Part shown: piece by piece, positions 8,577-16,656 of the stretch
Position numbering within the stretch: the first letter of the stretch is position 1
Layout: each line of letters opens with the position of its first letter
Assembly: GCF_030503675.1 (NCBI RefSeq)
Contig: NZ_CP129964.1
Span: 2,852,001-2,916,000, forward strand
DNA from: Lutimonas zeaxanthinifaciens
GTDB lineage: Bacteria > Bacteroidota > Bacteroidia > Flavobacteriales > Flavobacteriaceae
Direction: 5' to 3'
DNA: 64,000 nucleotides
Translations under genes and position numbers: made by a program
The notes under the pieces: generated by a model
The model's input: the letters and a program-made list of their open reading frames with translations, nothing else
Databases searched by the model: none
What the model was told of the DNA's origin: nothing

Positions 8577-9458
8577 ATGAAAGTAGGAATCTTCGGACAG
8601 TCCAACAACCAGATTACCATGAAATATGTGCAGGAGCTTGTTAAGCTTTGCAAAGAATATAGTGTTTCGATGGTTTTTGAAGAGAGCTTTTTAGCAGGAT
8701 TCAATGGGCTCCTAAAAGAATTAAAGCCTGAGACTTTTTCAGATTATGAGGACCTTGACAGAGGAATTGATTTTTTCTTTTCGGTAGGTGGTGACGGTAC
8801 CTTTTTAAGATCTATAACATTTATCAGGGATTTAAATATACCTGTAATAGGAATCAACACCGGAAGGCTTGGGTTTCTGGCCAATATTCCCAAAGAAAGT
8901 ATGGGAAAAGCATTTGAACAGATCATGAATGGAGAATTCAAAGTTCAGGAACGTTCACTCCTCACCGTTGAGACCGAGGAAAGAAACGACGAGATCGGAA
9001 ATCTTAATTTCGCTCTCAACGAGATTACGATAACGAGGAAGAATACCGCTTCCATGATAAGAGTTGACACGAATTTGGATGATGAATTTCTGACCAGTTA
9101 CTGGAGCGACGGACTGATCATTTCAACTCCAACGGGTTCAACAGGATATTCATTAAGTTGTGGCGGCCCCATCATTTCTCCAACTTCTAAAAATATCGTA
9201 TTAACCCCAATTGCCCCTCATAGCCTGGCTGTAAGACCACTTGTCATTCCGGACCTGACTCGTATTGAATTACACATTGACAGCAGAGCTGATGAAGTTC
9301 TTTTGACTCTGGATTCGAGAATGTATACCCTTGACAATAAATCAAGGATTGCTATCTGTAAAAGTCCATTTTGCATTAAAACCCTTCAGCTAACTGACCA
9401 GACTTTTATTAAAACCTTAAGAGAAAAGCTTCTTTGGGGAGAAGATAAACGCAACTAA
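8577..9458 (+). CDS. nadK: NAD kinase
   Basis: NAD kinase (293 aa) phosphorylates NAD to NADP. It shows the ATP/NAD motif GGDGT (about residues 71-75), GRLGFLAN, the catalytic NE segment (FALNEITITR), and the glycine-rich TPTGSTGYSLSCGGP. The HSLAVRPLVIP segment near residue 220 is also conserved. The length is normal. It is the second gene after the CBS-domain protein and is followed by an independently promoted outer-membrane biogenesis operon. Confidence 0.96.
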   Translation: MKVGIFGQSNNQITMKYVQELVKLCKEYSVSMVFEESFLAGFNGLLKELKPETFSDYEDLDRGIDFFFSVGGDGTFLRSITFIRDLNIPVIGINTGRLGFLANIPKESMGKAFEQIMNGEFKVQERSLLTVETEERNDEIGNLNFALNEITITRKNTASMIRVDTNLDDEFLTSYWSDGLIISTPTGSTGYSLSCGGPIISPTSKNIVLTPIAPHSLAVRPLVIPDLTRIELHIDSRADEVLLTLDSRMYTLDNKSRIAICKSPFCIKTLQLTDQTFIKTLREKLLWGEDKRN

Positions 9459-9544
9459 ACTGTTGAATATAATACAATTTTACGCTTAAAAATCTGTTAA
9501 TCAAAAAAGAGCATTCATTTAAACCAAATGCAAATGTATTTTTT

Positions 9545-9552
9545 TATATTTG
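9545..9552 (+). promoter_or_regulatory. -7 box of the porG-like/uppS/bamA operon
   Basis: TATATTTG matches the TAnnTTTG consensus exactly and ends 12 bp before the ATG at 9565. It implies a leader of only about 10 nt. It also overlaps the TTG (9550) that would give a longer frame, so the ATG start is preferred. Confidence 0.6.
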
Positions 9553-9564
9553 CGACCTATTTTT

Positions 9565-10233
9565 ATGAAGAAAAAGATTGTATTTGTAATCCTGTTTTTC
9601 TGTGTCTCCGGAGGGGTTTTTTCACAAATTAATGAGATTGGATTATTTGCAGGAGGAAGTAATTATATTGGCGATATTGGACGCACCAATTATATATACC
9701 CAAACAGCTTTGCCGTAGGGGGAATTTATAAATGGAATATGCATCCTCATTATTCAATCAGGGCGACATACATCTATTCGAAATTATCGGGAGACGATTC
9801 CGAATCGAATAATTCATTCAGAAAATATAGAGACCTGAGTTTCACGAATGACATACATGAACTGGCCGTTGGAATTGAGTATCACTTTTTCAAATACAGT
9901 TTGAGCAAAACGGGTTACACCAATACGCCGTATGTATTCCTGGAAGCGGGAACAGTAAATTACGGAACAAGTGAGGAATTGGGTGGTGGTCGTACATTTA
10001 ATTTTACCATGCCCTTTGGTGCCGGTTTTAAGACCATATTGGCTCCGAATATCGGAATTGGGTTTGAATTAGGATTCAGGTACACGTTCAAAGATGATAT
10101 TGACAGTTATCCTTTTGATCCGGATGACCCAAATGTTCAGATCAATCCAAATAATAACGACTGGTATGTCTTTACAGGGATCACTTTGGTTTTCGGATTT
10201 GGAAGAGAAGGGTGTTACACAGGAAGTTTTTAG
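9565..10233 (+). CDS. porG: PorG-like (DUF6089) outer membrane protein of the T9SS
   Basis: A 222-residue protein with an N-terminal signal peptide (MKKKIVFVILFFCVSGGVFS, cleavage near residue 20) and a predicted outer-membrane beta-barrel of alternating aromatic strands. The stretch EIGLFAGGSNYIGDIG is typical of the DUF6089 family, to which PorG of Porphyromonas gingivalis belongs; PorG is reported as an outer-membrane component of type IX secretion. The gene order porG-uppS-bamA-ompH-ompH matches that seen in P. gingivalis, which supports the call. The window also encodes likely T9SS cargo. The assignment rests on family appearance and synteny only. Confidence 0.7.
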   Translation: MKKKIVFVILFFCVSGGVFSQINEIGLFAGGSNYIGDIGRTNYIYPNSFAVGGIYKWNMHPHYSIRATYIYSKLSGDDSESNNSFRKYRDLSFTNDIHELAVGIEYHFFKYSLSKTGYTNTPYVFLEAGTVNYGTSEELGGGRTFNFTMPFGAGFKTILAPNIGIGFELGFRYTFKDDIDSYPFDPDDPNVQINPNNNDWYVFTGITLVFGFGREGCYTGSF

Positions 10234-10236
10234 CTT

Positions 10237-10989
10237 ATGCAAGCGGATATTCAAATAGATAAAAATTATATTCCCAAACATGTGGCCGTTATTATGGACG
10301 GTAACGGAAGATGGGCAAGAAGCAAAGGCCTTAAAAGAGTTCTTGGCCATCAGAAAGGTGTCGAATCGGTTCGACAGACTGTTGAAGCATCTGTAGAACT
10401 GGGAATTGAGGCTCTTACCCTTTATGCTTTTTCAACGGAAAACTGGAAAAGGCCAAAAATTGAGATCGATACCTTGATGAGTATCTTGGTAAATTCCCTT
10501 AAAAAAGAAATATCGACGTTCCAGAAAAACGATATTAAACTACAGGCAATTGGAAATTTGGATAAACTGCCTTCAAAGGCAAGAAATCAGTTGCAGGAAG
10601 TCATCAAAATGACAGAAAATAATAAGGCTATGACCTTGACTCTTGCCCTAAACTACGGGGCTAAGGAGGAATTGATCAGAGCCACAAAATCCATTTCTAA
10701 AAAAATTGTTAATAATGAATTAAAAATCGAAGAAATTGATGAAAAAATTATAAATAGTCATTTATATACATTTACTTTGCCCGTCGTTGATTTTTTGATC
10801 CGAACGAGTGGGGAAATGCGCATTAGCAATTTTTTATTATGGCAGATTGCATATGCCGAATTGTATTTTACTGATATTTTATGGCCCGATTTTAGGAAGA
10901 AGGACTTTTACGAAGCGATACTGAATTATCAAAGAAGAGAAAGACGATTTGGAAAAACAAGTGAACAAATTGAAAGCAGTAATACTTAA
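10237..10989 (+). CDS. uppS: Isoprenyl transferase (undecaprenyl diphosphate synthase)
   Basis: Cis-prenyltransferase (250 aa) that makes the C55 undecaprenyl diphosphate lipid carrier for peptidoglycan and surface glycans. The catalytic Asp motif MDGNGRWA is at residues 20-27. TLYAFSTENWKRP and the C-terminal RTSGEMRISNFLLWQ / AYAELYFTDILWPDF blocks are canonical. It starts 3 bp after the PorG-like stop and its 3' end overlaps bamA by up to 41 bp, so the three genes are probably one translationally coupled operon. Confidence 0.96.
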   Translation: MQADIQIDKNYIPKHVAVIMDGNGRWARSKGLKRVLGHQKGVESVRQTVEASVELGIEALTLYAFSTENWKRPKIEIDTLMSILVNSLKKEISTFQKNDIKLQAIGNLDKLPSKARNQLQEVIKMTENNKAMTLTLALNYGAKEELIRATKSISKKIVNNELKIEEIDEKIINSHLYTFTLPVVDFLIRTSGEMRISNFLLWQIAYAELYFTDILWPDFRKKDFYEAILNYQRRERRFGKTSEQIESSNT

Positions 10990-13603
10990 CCTAAAAAAAA
11001 CGGCGCTTCCGTTATTTTTTATGTTATTGATTTTTACTGCGAATGGGCAGGTTACAAGCCAAAACAACACTGTAAAACAAGATACTGTTCCAGCTACCCA
11101 AGCGGTAAAGGATTCCTTAAGTCCTGCAAATATTCCTGCAGACTCACTTAAACCAGTTGTTAGTCAAACGGATACCATAAAGAAAGCCCCTCCGAAGCCC
11201 ATAACTCTTGAAAAGAACAAAAAATACGTTTTAGGAGGTATATCTGTTGTTGGAAATGAAACTATTTCTGAACAATCTATTCTAATTTTCTCAGGACTTA
11301 GCCCCGGACAGAGAATTAAAATCCCGGGAGATAAACTTTCTTCTTCCATCAAAAGATTATGGAGTTCCAAACTGTTTTCAAATGTTGACGTTTATGTGAC
11401 GCAATTGGACGGTGACGCCATTTACCTTGAAATCAATGTAAGGGAATTGGATAAAGTGGGTACGGTTAGAATAACCGGACTAAAGAAGTCTAAAATAGAA
11501 GATCTGGAGAAAGAAATTGAATTTCAGCCGGGATCCATGCTAACGGAAAACCTGATCACCACAACTGAGAACTACATCAAAGACAAGTATCGGGAAAAAG
11601 GGTATCTTAAAACCAAGGTAACGATCAATACCAGAAAGGATACTAGTTTACCGAATACTCAGGACGCATTGATCTCAATTGACAGGGGTAATAAAATAAA
11701 AATAAAAAATATCACATTTCATGGTAACACGGCTTTTTCAGACAAAAAGCTGAAAAAAACCATGAAAAAGACAAAAGAGAAAGGAATAACCAGAATATTT
11801 TCTCCTTCAAAATTTGTTGAAGATCTCTATGAAGAAGATCTTGATATGGTAGTTGAAATGTTCCAGGAAAAGGGATTCCGGGATGCACTTATCCTAAAAG
11901 ATTCCATTTCATGGAACGAAGATAATACGATCAATCTGGATATTTTCATGACCCAGGGGGACCGTTATAAATTTGGTACCATCAGCTTCCTGGGTAACAC
12001 GGTATTTACAGATCAGCAACTTCAGAGCATTCTTAGAATTGATAAAGGAGTAACATATAATGGTAAAGCTCTTAATGAGCGTGTTTATGGTGACGGGACA
12101 CCTGAATCACAGGATATTACCAACACCTATCTGGATAACGGTTATTTATTTTCGCGTGTGAATGCTGTGGAAACCAGTGCTGCCAACAACACCATCGATC
12201 TTGAAATAAGAATCATTGAAGATGAACCCGCAACCATCAGAAAAGTTACGGTAAAAGGGAACGACGTTACAAATGACCATGTTCTTTACAGAGAAATACG
12301 AACTAAACCCGGTGATCTTTTCAGCAAAAGTGAGATCGTAAGGTCCATTCGTGAACTTGGCCAGCTTGGATTTATCGACCCCGAGAATATTGTTCCTGAT
12401 GTACAACCCAATTTTGCGGATAAAACAACCGATATTGAATTTTCTGTATCCGAAAAAGGGTCGAGTCAGATCGAACTTCAGGGTGGATATGGTGGAGGAA
12501 CCTTTGTGGGTACACTGGGGCTTTCCTTCAATAACTTTGCGGTTAGAAACCTGTTCAATTTTGATGAATACAAACCGGTTCCGAGAGGAGACGGTCAGAC
12601 CGTTGCTCTTAGACTTCAGGTCAGTAAATTTTACAGAACATATAGTTTATCATTTTCAGAGCCATGGATGGGAGGTAAAAAACCAAAAGGTTTTAATTTC
12701 TCGATTTACAACTCAAGTCAGTTCGGATTTGATCCGTTTACCAATGATGTAGACAAAGACCAGTTACTCGATATTATTGGTGCCTCGGTAGGTCTTAGCC
12801 AGCGTTTAAAATGGCCTGATGACTTTTTTACCTTGTCAACCTCTTTAAACTACCAACGTTATAAACTCAAAAATTACACGATTTCTTCATTTGACTTTGA
12901 TAATGGAGTTTCTAATAACTTTAACTTTGCGGTCAACTTTGGAAGAAGTTCAGCCGGACCTAACCCGGTATTTCCTTCGGGAGGTTCACAATTTAATATT
13001 TTATTGAAATTAACGCCTCCTTACTCTTTATTTGACGACAGGGACTACACAGACCTTCCGGACGAGGAAAAGTACAAGTGGATAGAATTTTATAAAATTG
13101 TTTTTACCGGTAAATGGTATAGCCCTGTGGTCGGTAAACTGGTATTAATGTCAAATGCTGAATTAGGTTTCCTGGGTTATTATAATGACGAAATTGGAGC
13201 CCCTCCGTTTGAACGGTTTTATGTTGGTGGAGATGGTATGCAACAGGGAAGATTTGACGGAAGAACCACAATTGCCCTAAGAGGTTATCCAAACTCAAGT
13301 TTATCCTCACAAACAGGGGGAACAATTTACAATAAAGTTGGTTTTGAATTGCGATACCCGATTACTTTGAAACCTTCAGCCTCCATTTATGCATTGTCAT
13401 TTTTAGAAGGAGGTAATTCATGGAACGAATTTGAAGAATACAGACCATTCACCCTTAAAAGGTCGGCTGGTGCAGGTCTGAGAGTTTTTATGCCGGCATT
13501 TGGATTACTAGGAGTTGATTTTGGATATGGTTTCGATACAATTCCCGGATCCAATCAAATATCAGGATGGCAAACACATTTCATCATTGGGCAACAATTC
13601 TAA
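10949..13603 (+). CDS. bamA: Outer membrane protein assembly factor BamA
   Basis: BamA/Omp85 (up to 884 aa), the core of the machine that inserts beta-barrel proteins into the outer membrane. After a signal-peptide region and a Ser/Thr/Pro/Lys-rich linker (residues 30-85), about five POTRA repeats follow, for example YVLGGISVVGNETISEQ, IKIKNITFHGNTAFSD and YKFGTISFLGNTVFTD. The C-terminal half is the surface-antigen barrel with the lid-lock RGYP motif (LRGYPN). No ATG lies before the hydrophobic core; the first ATG, at 11021, would cut the signal peptide. The start is therefore TTG 10949, GTG 10961 or TTG 10970, all inside uppS. Confidence 0.93.
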   Translation: MEKQVNKLKAVILNLKKTALPLFFMLLIFTANGQVTSQNNTVKQDTVPATQAVKDSLSPANIPADSLKPVVSQTDTIKKAPPKPITLEKNKKYVLGGISVVGNETISEQSILIFSGLSPGQRIKIPGDKLSSSIKRLWSSKLFSNVDVYVTQLDGDAIYLEINVRELDKVGTVRITGLKKSKIEDLEKEIEFQPGSMLTENLITTTENYIKDKYREKGYLKTKVTINTRKDTSLPNTQDALISIDRGNKIKIKNITFHGNTAFSDKKLKKTMKKTKEKGITRIFSPSKFVEDLYEEDLDMVVEMFQEKGFRDALILKDSISWNEDNTINLDIFMTQGDRYKFGTISFLGNTVFTDQQLQSILRIDKGVTYNGKALNERVYGDGTPESQDITNTYLDNGYLFSRVNAVETSAANNTIDLEIRIIEDEPATIRKVTVKGNDVTNDHVLYREIRTKPGDLFSKSEIVRSIRELGQLGFIDPENIVPDVQPNFADKTTDIEFSVSEKGSSQIELQGGYGGGTFVGTLGLSFNNFAVRNLFNFDEYKPVPRGDGQTVALRLQVSKFYRTYSLSFSEPWMGGKKPKGFNFSIYNSSQFGFDPFTNDVDKDQLLDIIGASVGLSQRLKWPDDFFTLSTSLNYQRYKLKNYTISSFDFDNGVSNNFNFAVNFGRSSAGPNPVFPSGGSQFNILLKLTPPYSLFDDRDYTDLPDEEKYKWIEFYKIVFTGKWYSPVVGKLVLMSNAELGFLGYYNDEIGAPPFERFYVGGDGMQQGRFDGRTTIALRGYPNSSLSSQTGGTIYNKVGFELRYPITLKPSASIYALSFLEGGNSWNEFEEYRPFTLKRSAGAGLRVFMPAFGLLGVDFGYGFDTIPGSNQISGWQTHFIIGQQF

Positions 13604-13613
13604 GCTAATTTGC

Positions 13614-13621
13614 TATATTTG
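13614..13621 (+). promoter_or_regulatory. -7 box upstream of the ompH pair
   Basis: TATATTTG, an exact TAnnTTTG match, 10 bp after the bamA stop and 44 bp before the ATG at 13666. It gives the chaperone genes a promoter independent of the bamA operon. Confidence 0.55.
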
Positions 13622-13665
13622 CCCCAATCAAGAAATGGCACGATATTTTCTTGAAAACTAATATA

Positions 13666-14559
13666 ATGAGAGTAAAAAGGGTTTTAATTATTGTCCTTAT
13701 ATGTTTAAGCTCTATAGTAGCGGCCCAGAAGCCACAACGTGTAGCCTATATCGACATGAATTATATTTTGGAAAATGTTCCCGAATATGCAAGTGCTCAA
13801 TCTCAGTTAGATGCCAAAGTAAAAACCTGGCAACAAAAACTCGATGGTCTTTCAGACGAAATTGAGCAGTTAAAAACTGACCTGAGCAACGAAAAATCCC
13901 TTTTAACAAAGGAATTAATAAGTGAAAGAGAAGAAGACATAGCAATCAAAGAAGAAGAATTCAGACGTTTGCAGCAGGCCTATTTTGGGCCTACGGGAGA
14001 TCTTTTCCAAATGCGAAAACAATTTGTAAAACCCGTTCAGGATCAGGTATACAATGCGATACAGGATATTGCCGCAAAAAAAAGATATGATTTCGTTTTT
14101 GATAAATCAAGTGACCTTATCATGCTTTACAGCAACAGTAAATATGATATAAGTGAACTGGTTTTGAACGCCATAGTCAAGAACAGAAAAAGAAAAGCTG
14201 TTGATGACCTCAAAAAGGAACGCATTGCAAAAGCAGGTGTCGTAACAACACCAACAGTGCTTGAAGCCGAAGATGATCAGGAAGTGCAGGATACAGATCC
14301 TTCAGAAGCACAGGAAGCTGCGGCTGAGACCGGTGCAATGGAAGCAGAAACGGAAGTTAAGTCTGAAGAGCAGTTAAAACTGGAGGCCAGGCAAGCCAAA
14401 AGAGAGGAATTGAAAGCGAGAATCAAAGCTCAACAGGAAGCAAGAGCTAAAATGAGAGATTCTTTAAAAAGAGTAGCTGAAGAAAAACGTGCTGCTAAAC
14501 TGAAAGAAATTGAAGATCGAAAAAAACAGAGGGAAGAAGCAATAGAAAACAAAAATTAA
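13666..14559 (+). CDS. OmpH/Skp-family periplasmic chaperone with long charged tail
   Basis: A Skp-like protein (297 aa from the ATG at 13666; a TTG five codons upstream is rejected because MRVKRVLIIV starts a good signal peptide). Cleavage is expected after VAA. Residues 25-180 form the OmpH core: VAYIDMNYILENVPEYA, then a coiled coil, then a terminal beta segment (YDFVFDKSSDLIMLYS). The C-terminal 110 residues are an extension with an acidic patch (residues about 205-235) followed by a Lys/Arg/Glu-rich coiled coil, which Skp lacks. It probably escorts outer-membrane proteins to BamA. It is followed by a second, ordinary-length paralogue. Confidence 0.88.
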   Translation: MRVKRVLIIVLICLSSIVAAQKPQRVAYIDMNYILENVPEYASAQSQLDAKVKTWQQKLDGLSDEIEQLKTDLSNEKSLLTKELISEREEDIAIKEEEFRRLQQAYFGPTGDLFQMRKQFVKPVQDQVYNAIQDIAAKKRYDFVFDKSSDLIMLYSNSKYDISELVLNAIVKNRKRKAVDDLKKERIAKAGVVTTPTVLEAEDDQEVQDTDPSEAQEAAAETGAMEAETEVKSEEQLKLEARQAKREELKARIKAQQEARAKMRDSLKRVAEEKRAAKLKEIEDRKKQREEAIENKN

Positions 14560-14602
14560 ACAAGTAAAAACAAAAAAATTATTAATAACAAACTAGAGAA
14601 AA

Positions 14603-15109
14603 ATGAAATTATTTAGAAATTTATTCGTGGCATGTGCCCTTTTGATGGCTTTTAATTCAGTACAGGCTCAAAACGTTGCACATATTGATAGCGAACAACT
14701 TTTGATGGCGATGCCGGAAACGAAAGCGATGGAGACAGAATTGAAAAAAGTTCAGCAAACTTATGCCGACGAGTACAATGCACAGGCTACAGCATTACAG
14801 GCAAAATTACAAAAATATGATGCTGAAGCTCCAACCCAGACTGATGCGAAAAACGAAGAGAGAAGAGTTGAGGTTGAAGGATTGAAGCAGAAAATTCAAA
14901 AGTATGCCCAAACTGCTGACCAGGAAATTCAGAAAAAGAGATTTGATCTTTTAAAGCCAATCGTAGAAAAAGCGCAAAAAGCGGTTAGTGATGTAGCTAC
15001 TGAAAAAGGCTTTAAATACGTTCTGGATTCTTCTCCCGGAAAAGGACTGATTGTTTTTGAAGGTGAAGACTTGATGCCAGCGGTAAAAGCTAAATTAGGA
15101 ATCCAATAA
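14603..15109 (+). CDS. OmpH/Skp-family periplasmic chaperone
   Basis: A 168-residue Skp paralogue of standard length. Signal peptide residues 1-22 (ending VQAQ), then NVAHIDSEQLLMAMPETKAME, a long coiled coil with QKIQKYAQTADQEIQKKRFDLLKP, and the C-terminal strand KYVLDSSPGKGLIVFEG. It lies 43 bp after the longer paralogue and before a strong bidirectional terminator, so the pair is the tail of the outer-membrane assembly block. Its task is probably to hold unfolded outer-membrane proteins in the periplasm. Confidence 0.92.
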   Translation: MKLFRNLFVACALLMAFNSVQAQNVAHIDSEQLLMAMPETKAMETELKKVQQTYADEYNAQATALQAKLQKYDAEAPTQTDAKNEERRVEVEGLKQKIQKYAQTADQEIQKKRFDLLKPIVEKAQKAVSDVATEKGFKYVLDSSPGKGLIVFEGEDLMPAVKAKLGIQ

Positions 15110-15127
15110 AATTTTCCAATCTGTTAT

Positions 15128-15158
15128 AAAAAACATCCTTTCCCGGGATGTTTTTTTT
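15128..15158. terminator. Bidirectional rho-independent terminator
   Basis: AAAAAACATCC and GGATGTTTTTT form a perfect 11-bp stem around TTTCCCG. The A-run and T-run flanks serve both strands, and the site lies between the convergent ompH and carbonic anhydrase genes. Confidence 0.88.
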
Positions 15159-15684
15159 ATTTATACCAGCTCGAATATTTAACATAATTATTAGCGATAC
15201 GATCGATTTCGCCAGAGATCAGTTCCTGGTCAATATCCTTGATTTTTTTAGCAGGAGTTCCTGCATATACCGAGCCTGACGGTATTACCGTACCTTTGGT
15301 AACCACAGCCCCAGCAGCAATAATGCTATTGCTCTCAATAATACAATCATCCATAACTATGGCACCCATTCCAATCAAAACGTTGTCATGAACGGTACAA
15401 CCATGTACCAAAGCATTATGGCCAATTGAAACATTATTCCCGATTGTGGTAGGAGATTTTTGATAGGTAGCATGAATGACAGCCCCGTCCTGTATATTTA
15501 CTTTATTTCCTATTTTGATATAATGAACATCGCCTCGAATAACTGCATTGAACCAAACACTGCAATCGTCACCTAGACTAACTTCCCCAACAATCACCGA
15601 ATTTTCGGCAAAAAAACAATTCTTTCCGTAAACCGGTTTATTCCCGTTAAGTTCTTTAATGATCATTGCTTTTTTTAGATTCAT
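15157..15684 (-). CDS. Gamma-carbonic anhydrase family hexapeptide-repeat protein
   Basis: A left-handed beta-helix protein (175 aa) of the gamma-carbonic anhydrase / YrdA group. Hexapeptide repeats run through residues 25-150. The zinc-ligand histidines of the family are present in GAVIHATY and in GHNALVHGC. RGDVHYIKIGNKVNIQDG is a signature stretch. Whether it hydrates CO2 or is a related transferase-like protein cannot be told from sequence. ATG 15684 gives the longest frame; ATG 15666 (MIIKELNG) is the more usual family start. Confidence 0.88.
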   Translation of the reverse strand: MNLKKAMIIKELNGNKPVYGKNCFFAENSVIVGEVSLGDDCSVWFNAVIRGDVHYIKIGNKVNIQDGAVIHATYQKSPTTIGNNVSIGHNALVHGCTVHDNVLIGMGAIVMDDCIIESNSIIAAGAVVTKGTVIPSGSVYAGTPAKKIKDIDQELISGEIDRIANNYVKYSSWYK

Positions 15685-15721
15685 TTAACATAAGTGTCAA
15701 AAGTAAGAAAAAATACTTTCG

Positions 15722-15729
15722 TAAATTTG
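15722..15729 (+). promoter_or_regulatory. -7 box of the NFU-type scaffold gene
   Basis: TAAATTTG, an exact consensus match, ends 19 bp before the ATG at 15749. Confidence 0.55.
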
Positions 15730-15748
15730 CTATCCCAATAAACAACTC

Positions 15749-16633
15749 ATGAGCAAAATTACAATAGAACATACTTCAAACCCGGCAATTATAAAGTTTG
15801 TAGCAAGTAAGATGCTTACAGAAAGCAGTTACGAATACAACTCCATTGACGATGCTAAGAACTCTACACTGGTTCAACAACTTTTTCATTTACCTTTTGT
15901 AAAAAAAGTCTTTATCAGTGCCAATTTTATCGCTTTGGAAAAGTTTGATATTCTGGAATGGAGTGAAGTTGAAAAAGAACTTCTTGAAATACTGGAGGCT
16001 TATCTCGAACAAAATAATTCGGTTTTTGCTGAAGACTCCAAGGAACAGATCATTGAAGTTTACGCCGAGAGCACGCCAAATCCGAATGTCCAAAAATTCG
16101 TTACAAATAAATTGTTGAGCAACCAGAACATTGAGTTAAGTAAGATAGAAGATGCTCATGAGGTTCCTCTTGCCTATGAACTTTTTGAATTTCCATTTGT
16201 AAAAGAGGTTTTCATTTCTGACAACTATGTTTCTATCCAGAAAACGAATGACCTGGAATGGTTCGAAATAAATAATACCCTGAGAGATTTCTTAAAAGAA
16301 TACCTGCAAAGTGACAGACGTATTGTTTCTGAATCTTATCGTTCAGTACCTCAGGCAGGAAGTGTAAATAAGGAAGTTTTCAAAACGACAGATGACGAAA
16401 TTTCAAAACAGATCATTGCCGTATTGGAGGAGTATATTAAACCCGCAGTCGCCGGTGACGGTGGAAATATCCAGTTTCTATCTTATGAAGTTGAGACAAA
16501 AGAGGTTAATGTTTTGCTTCAGGGGGCCTGTAACGGATGTCCATCTTCAACGATTACCTTAAAAAATGGTATTGAGGCTACCTTAAAACAGTTGTTGCCC
16601 GGAAAAATTGGTGCCGTTAATGCCTTGAATTAG
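15749..16633 (+). CDS. NFU/NifU-type Fe-S cluster scaffold with duplicated N-domain
   Basis: A 294-residue Fe-S carrier. It has two copies of the NFU N-terminal domain: residues 1-100 ([17 protein letters not shown]) and 105-200 ([17 protein letters not shown]), each followed by a 'LFxxPFVKxVFIS' strand. The C-terminal NifU domain (from about residue 215) contains the cluster-binding CNGC motif and [10 protein letters not shown]. It would deliver 4Fe-4S clusters to apo-enzymes in the cytoplasm. It is followed after 23 bp by a secreted prolyl oligopeptidase, which is probably not functionally related. Confidence 0.92.
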   Translation: MSKITIEHTSNPAIIKFVASKMLTESSYEYNSIDDAKNSTLVQQLFHLPFVKKVFISANFIALEKFDILEWSEVEKELLEILEAYLEQNNSVFAEDSKEQIIEVYAESTPNPNVQKFVTNKLLSNQNIELSKIEDAHEVPLAYELFEFPFVKEVFISDNYVSIQKTNDLEWFEINNTLRDFLKEYLQSDRRIVSESYRSVPQAGSVNKEVFKTTDDEISKQIIAVLEEYIKPAVAGDGGNIQFLSYEVETKEVNVLLQGACNGCPSSTITLKNGIEATLKQLLPGKIGAVNALN

Positions 16634-16656
16634 AATTACTTATTGCCTTACATCAC

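Noticed and set aside
9550-9564. TTG start of the PorG-like gene 15 bp upstream of the ATG.
   Set aside because: It overlaps the -7 box, and the signal peptide begins cleanly at the ATG at 9565.
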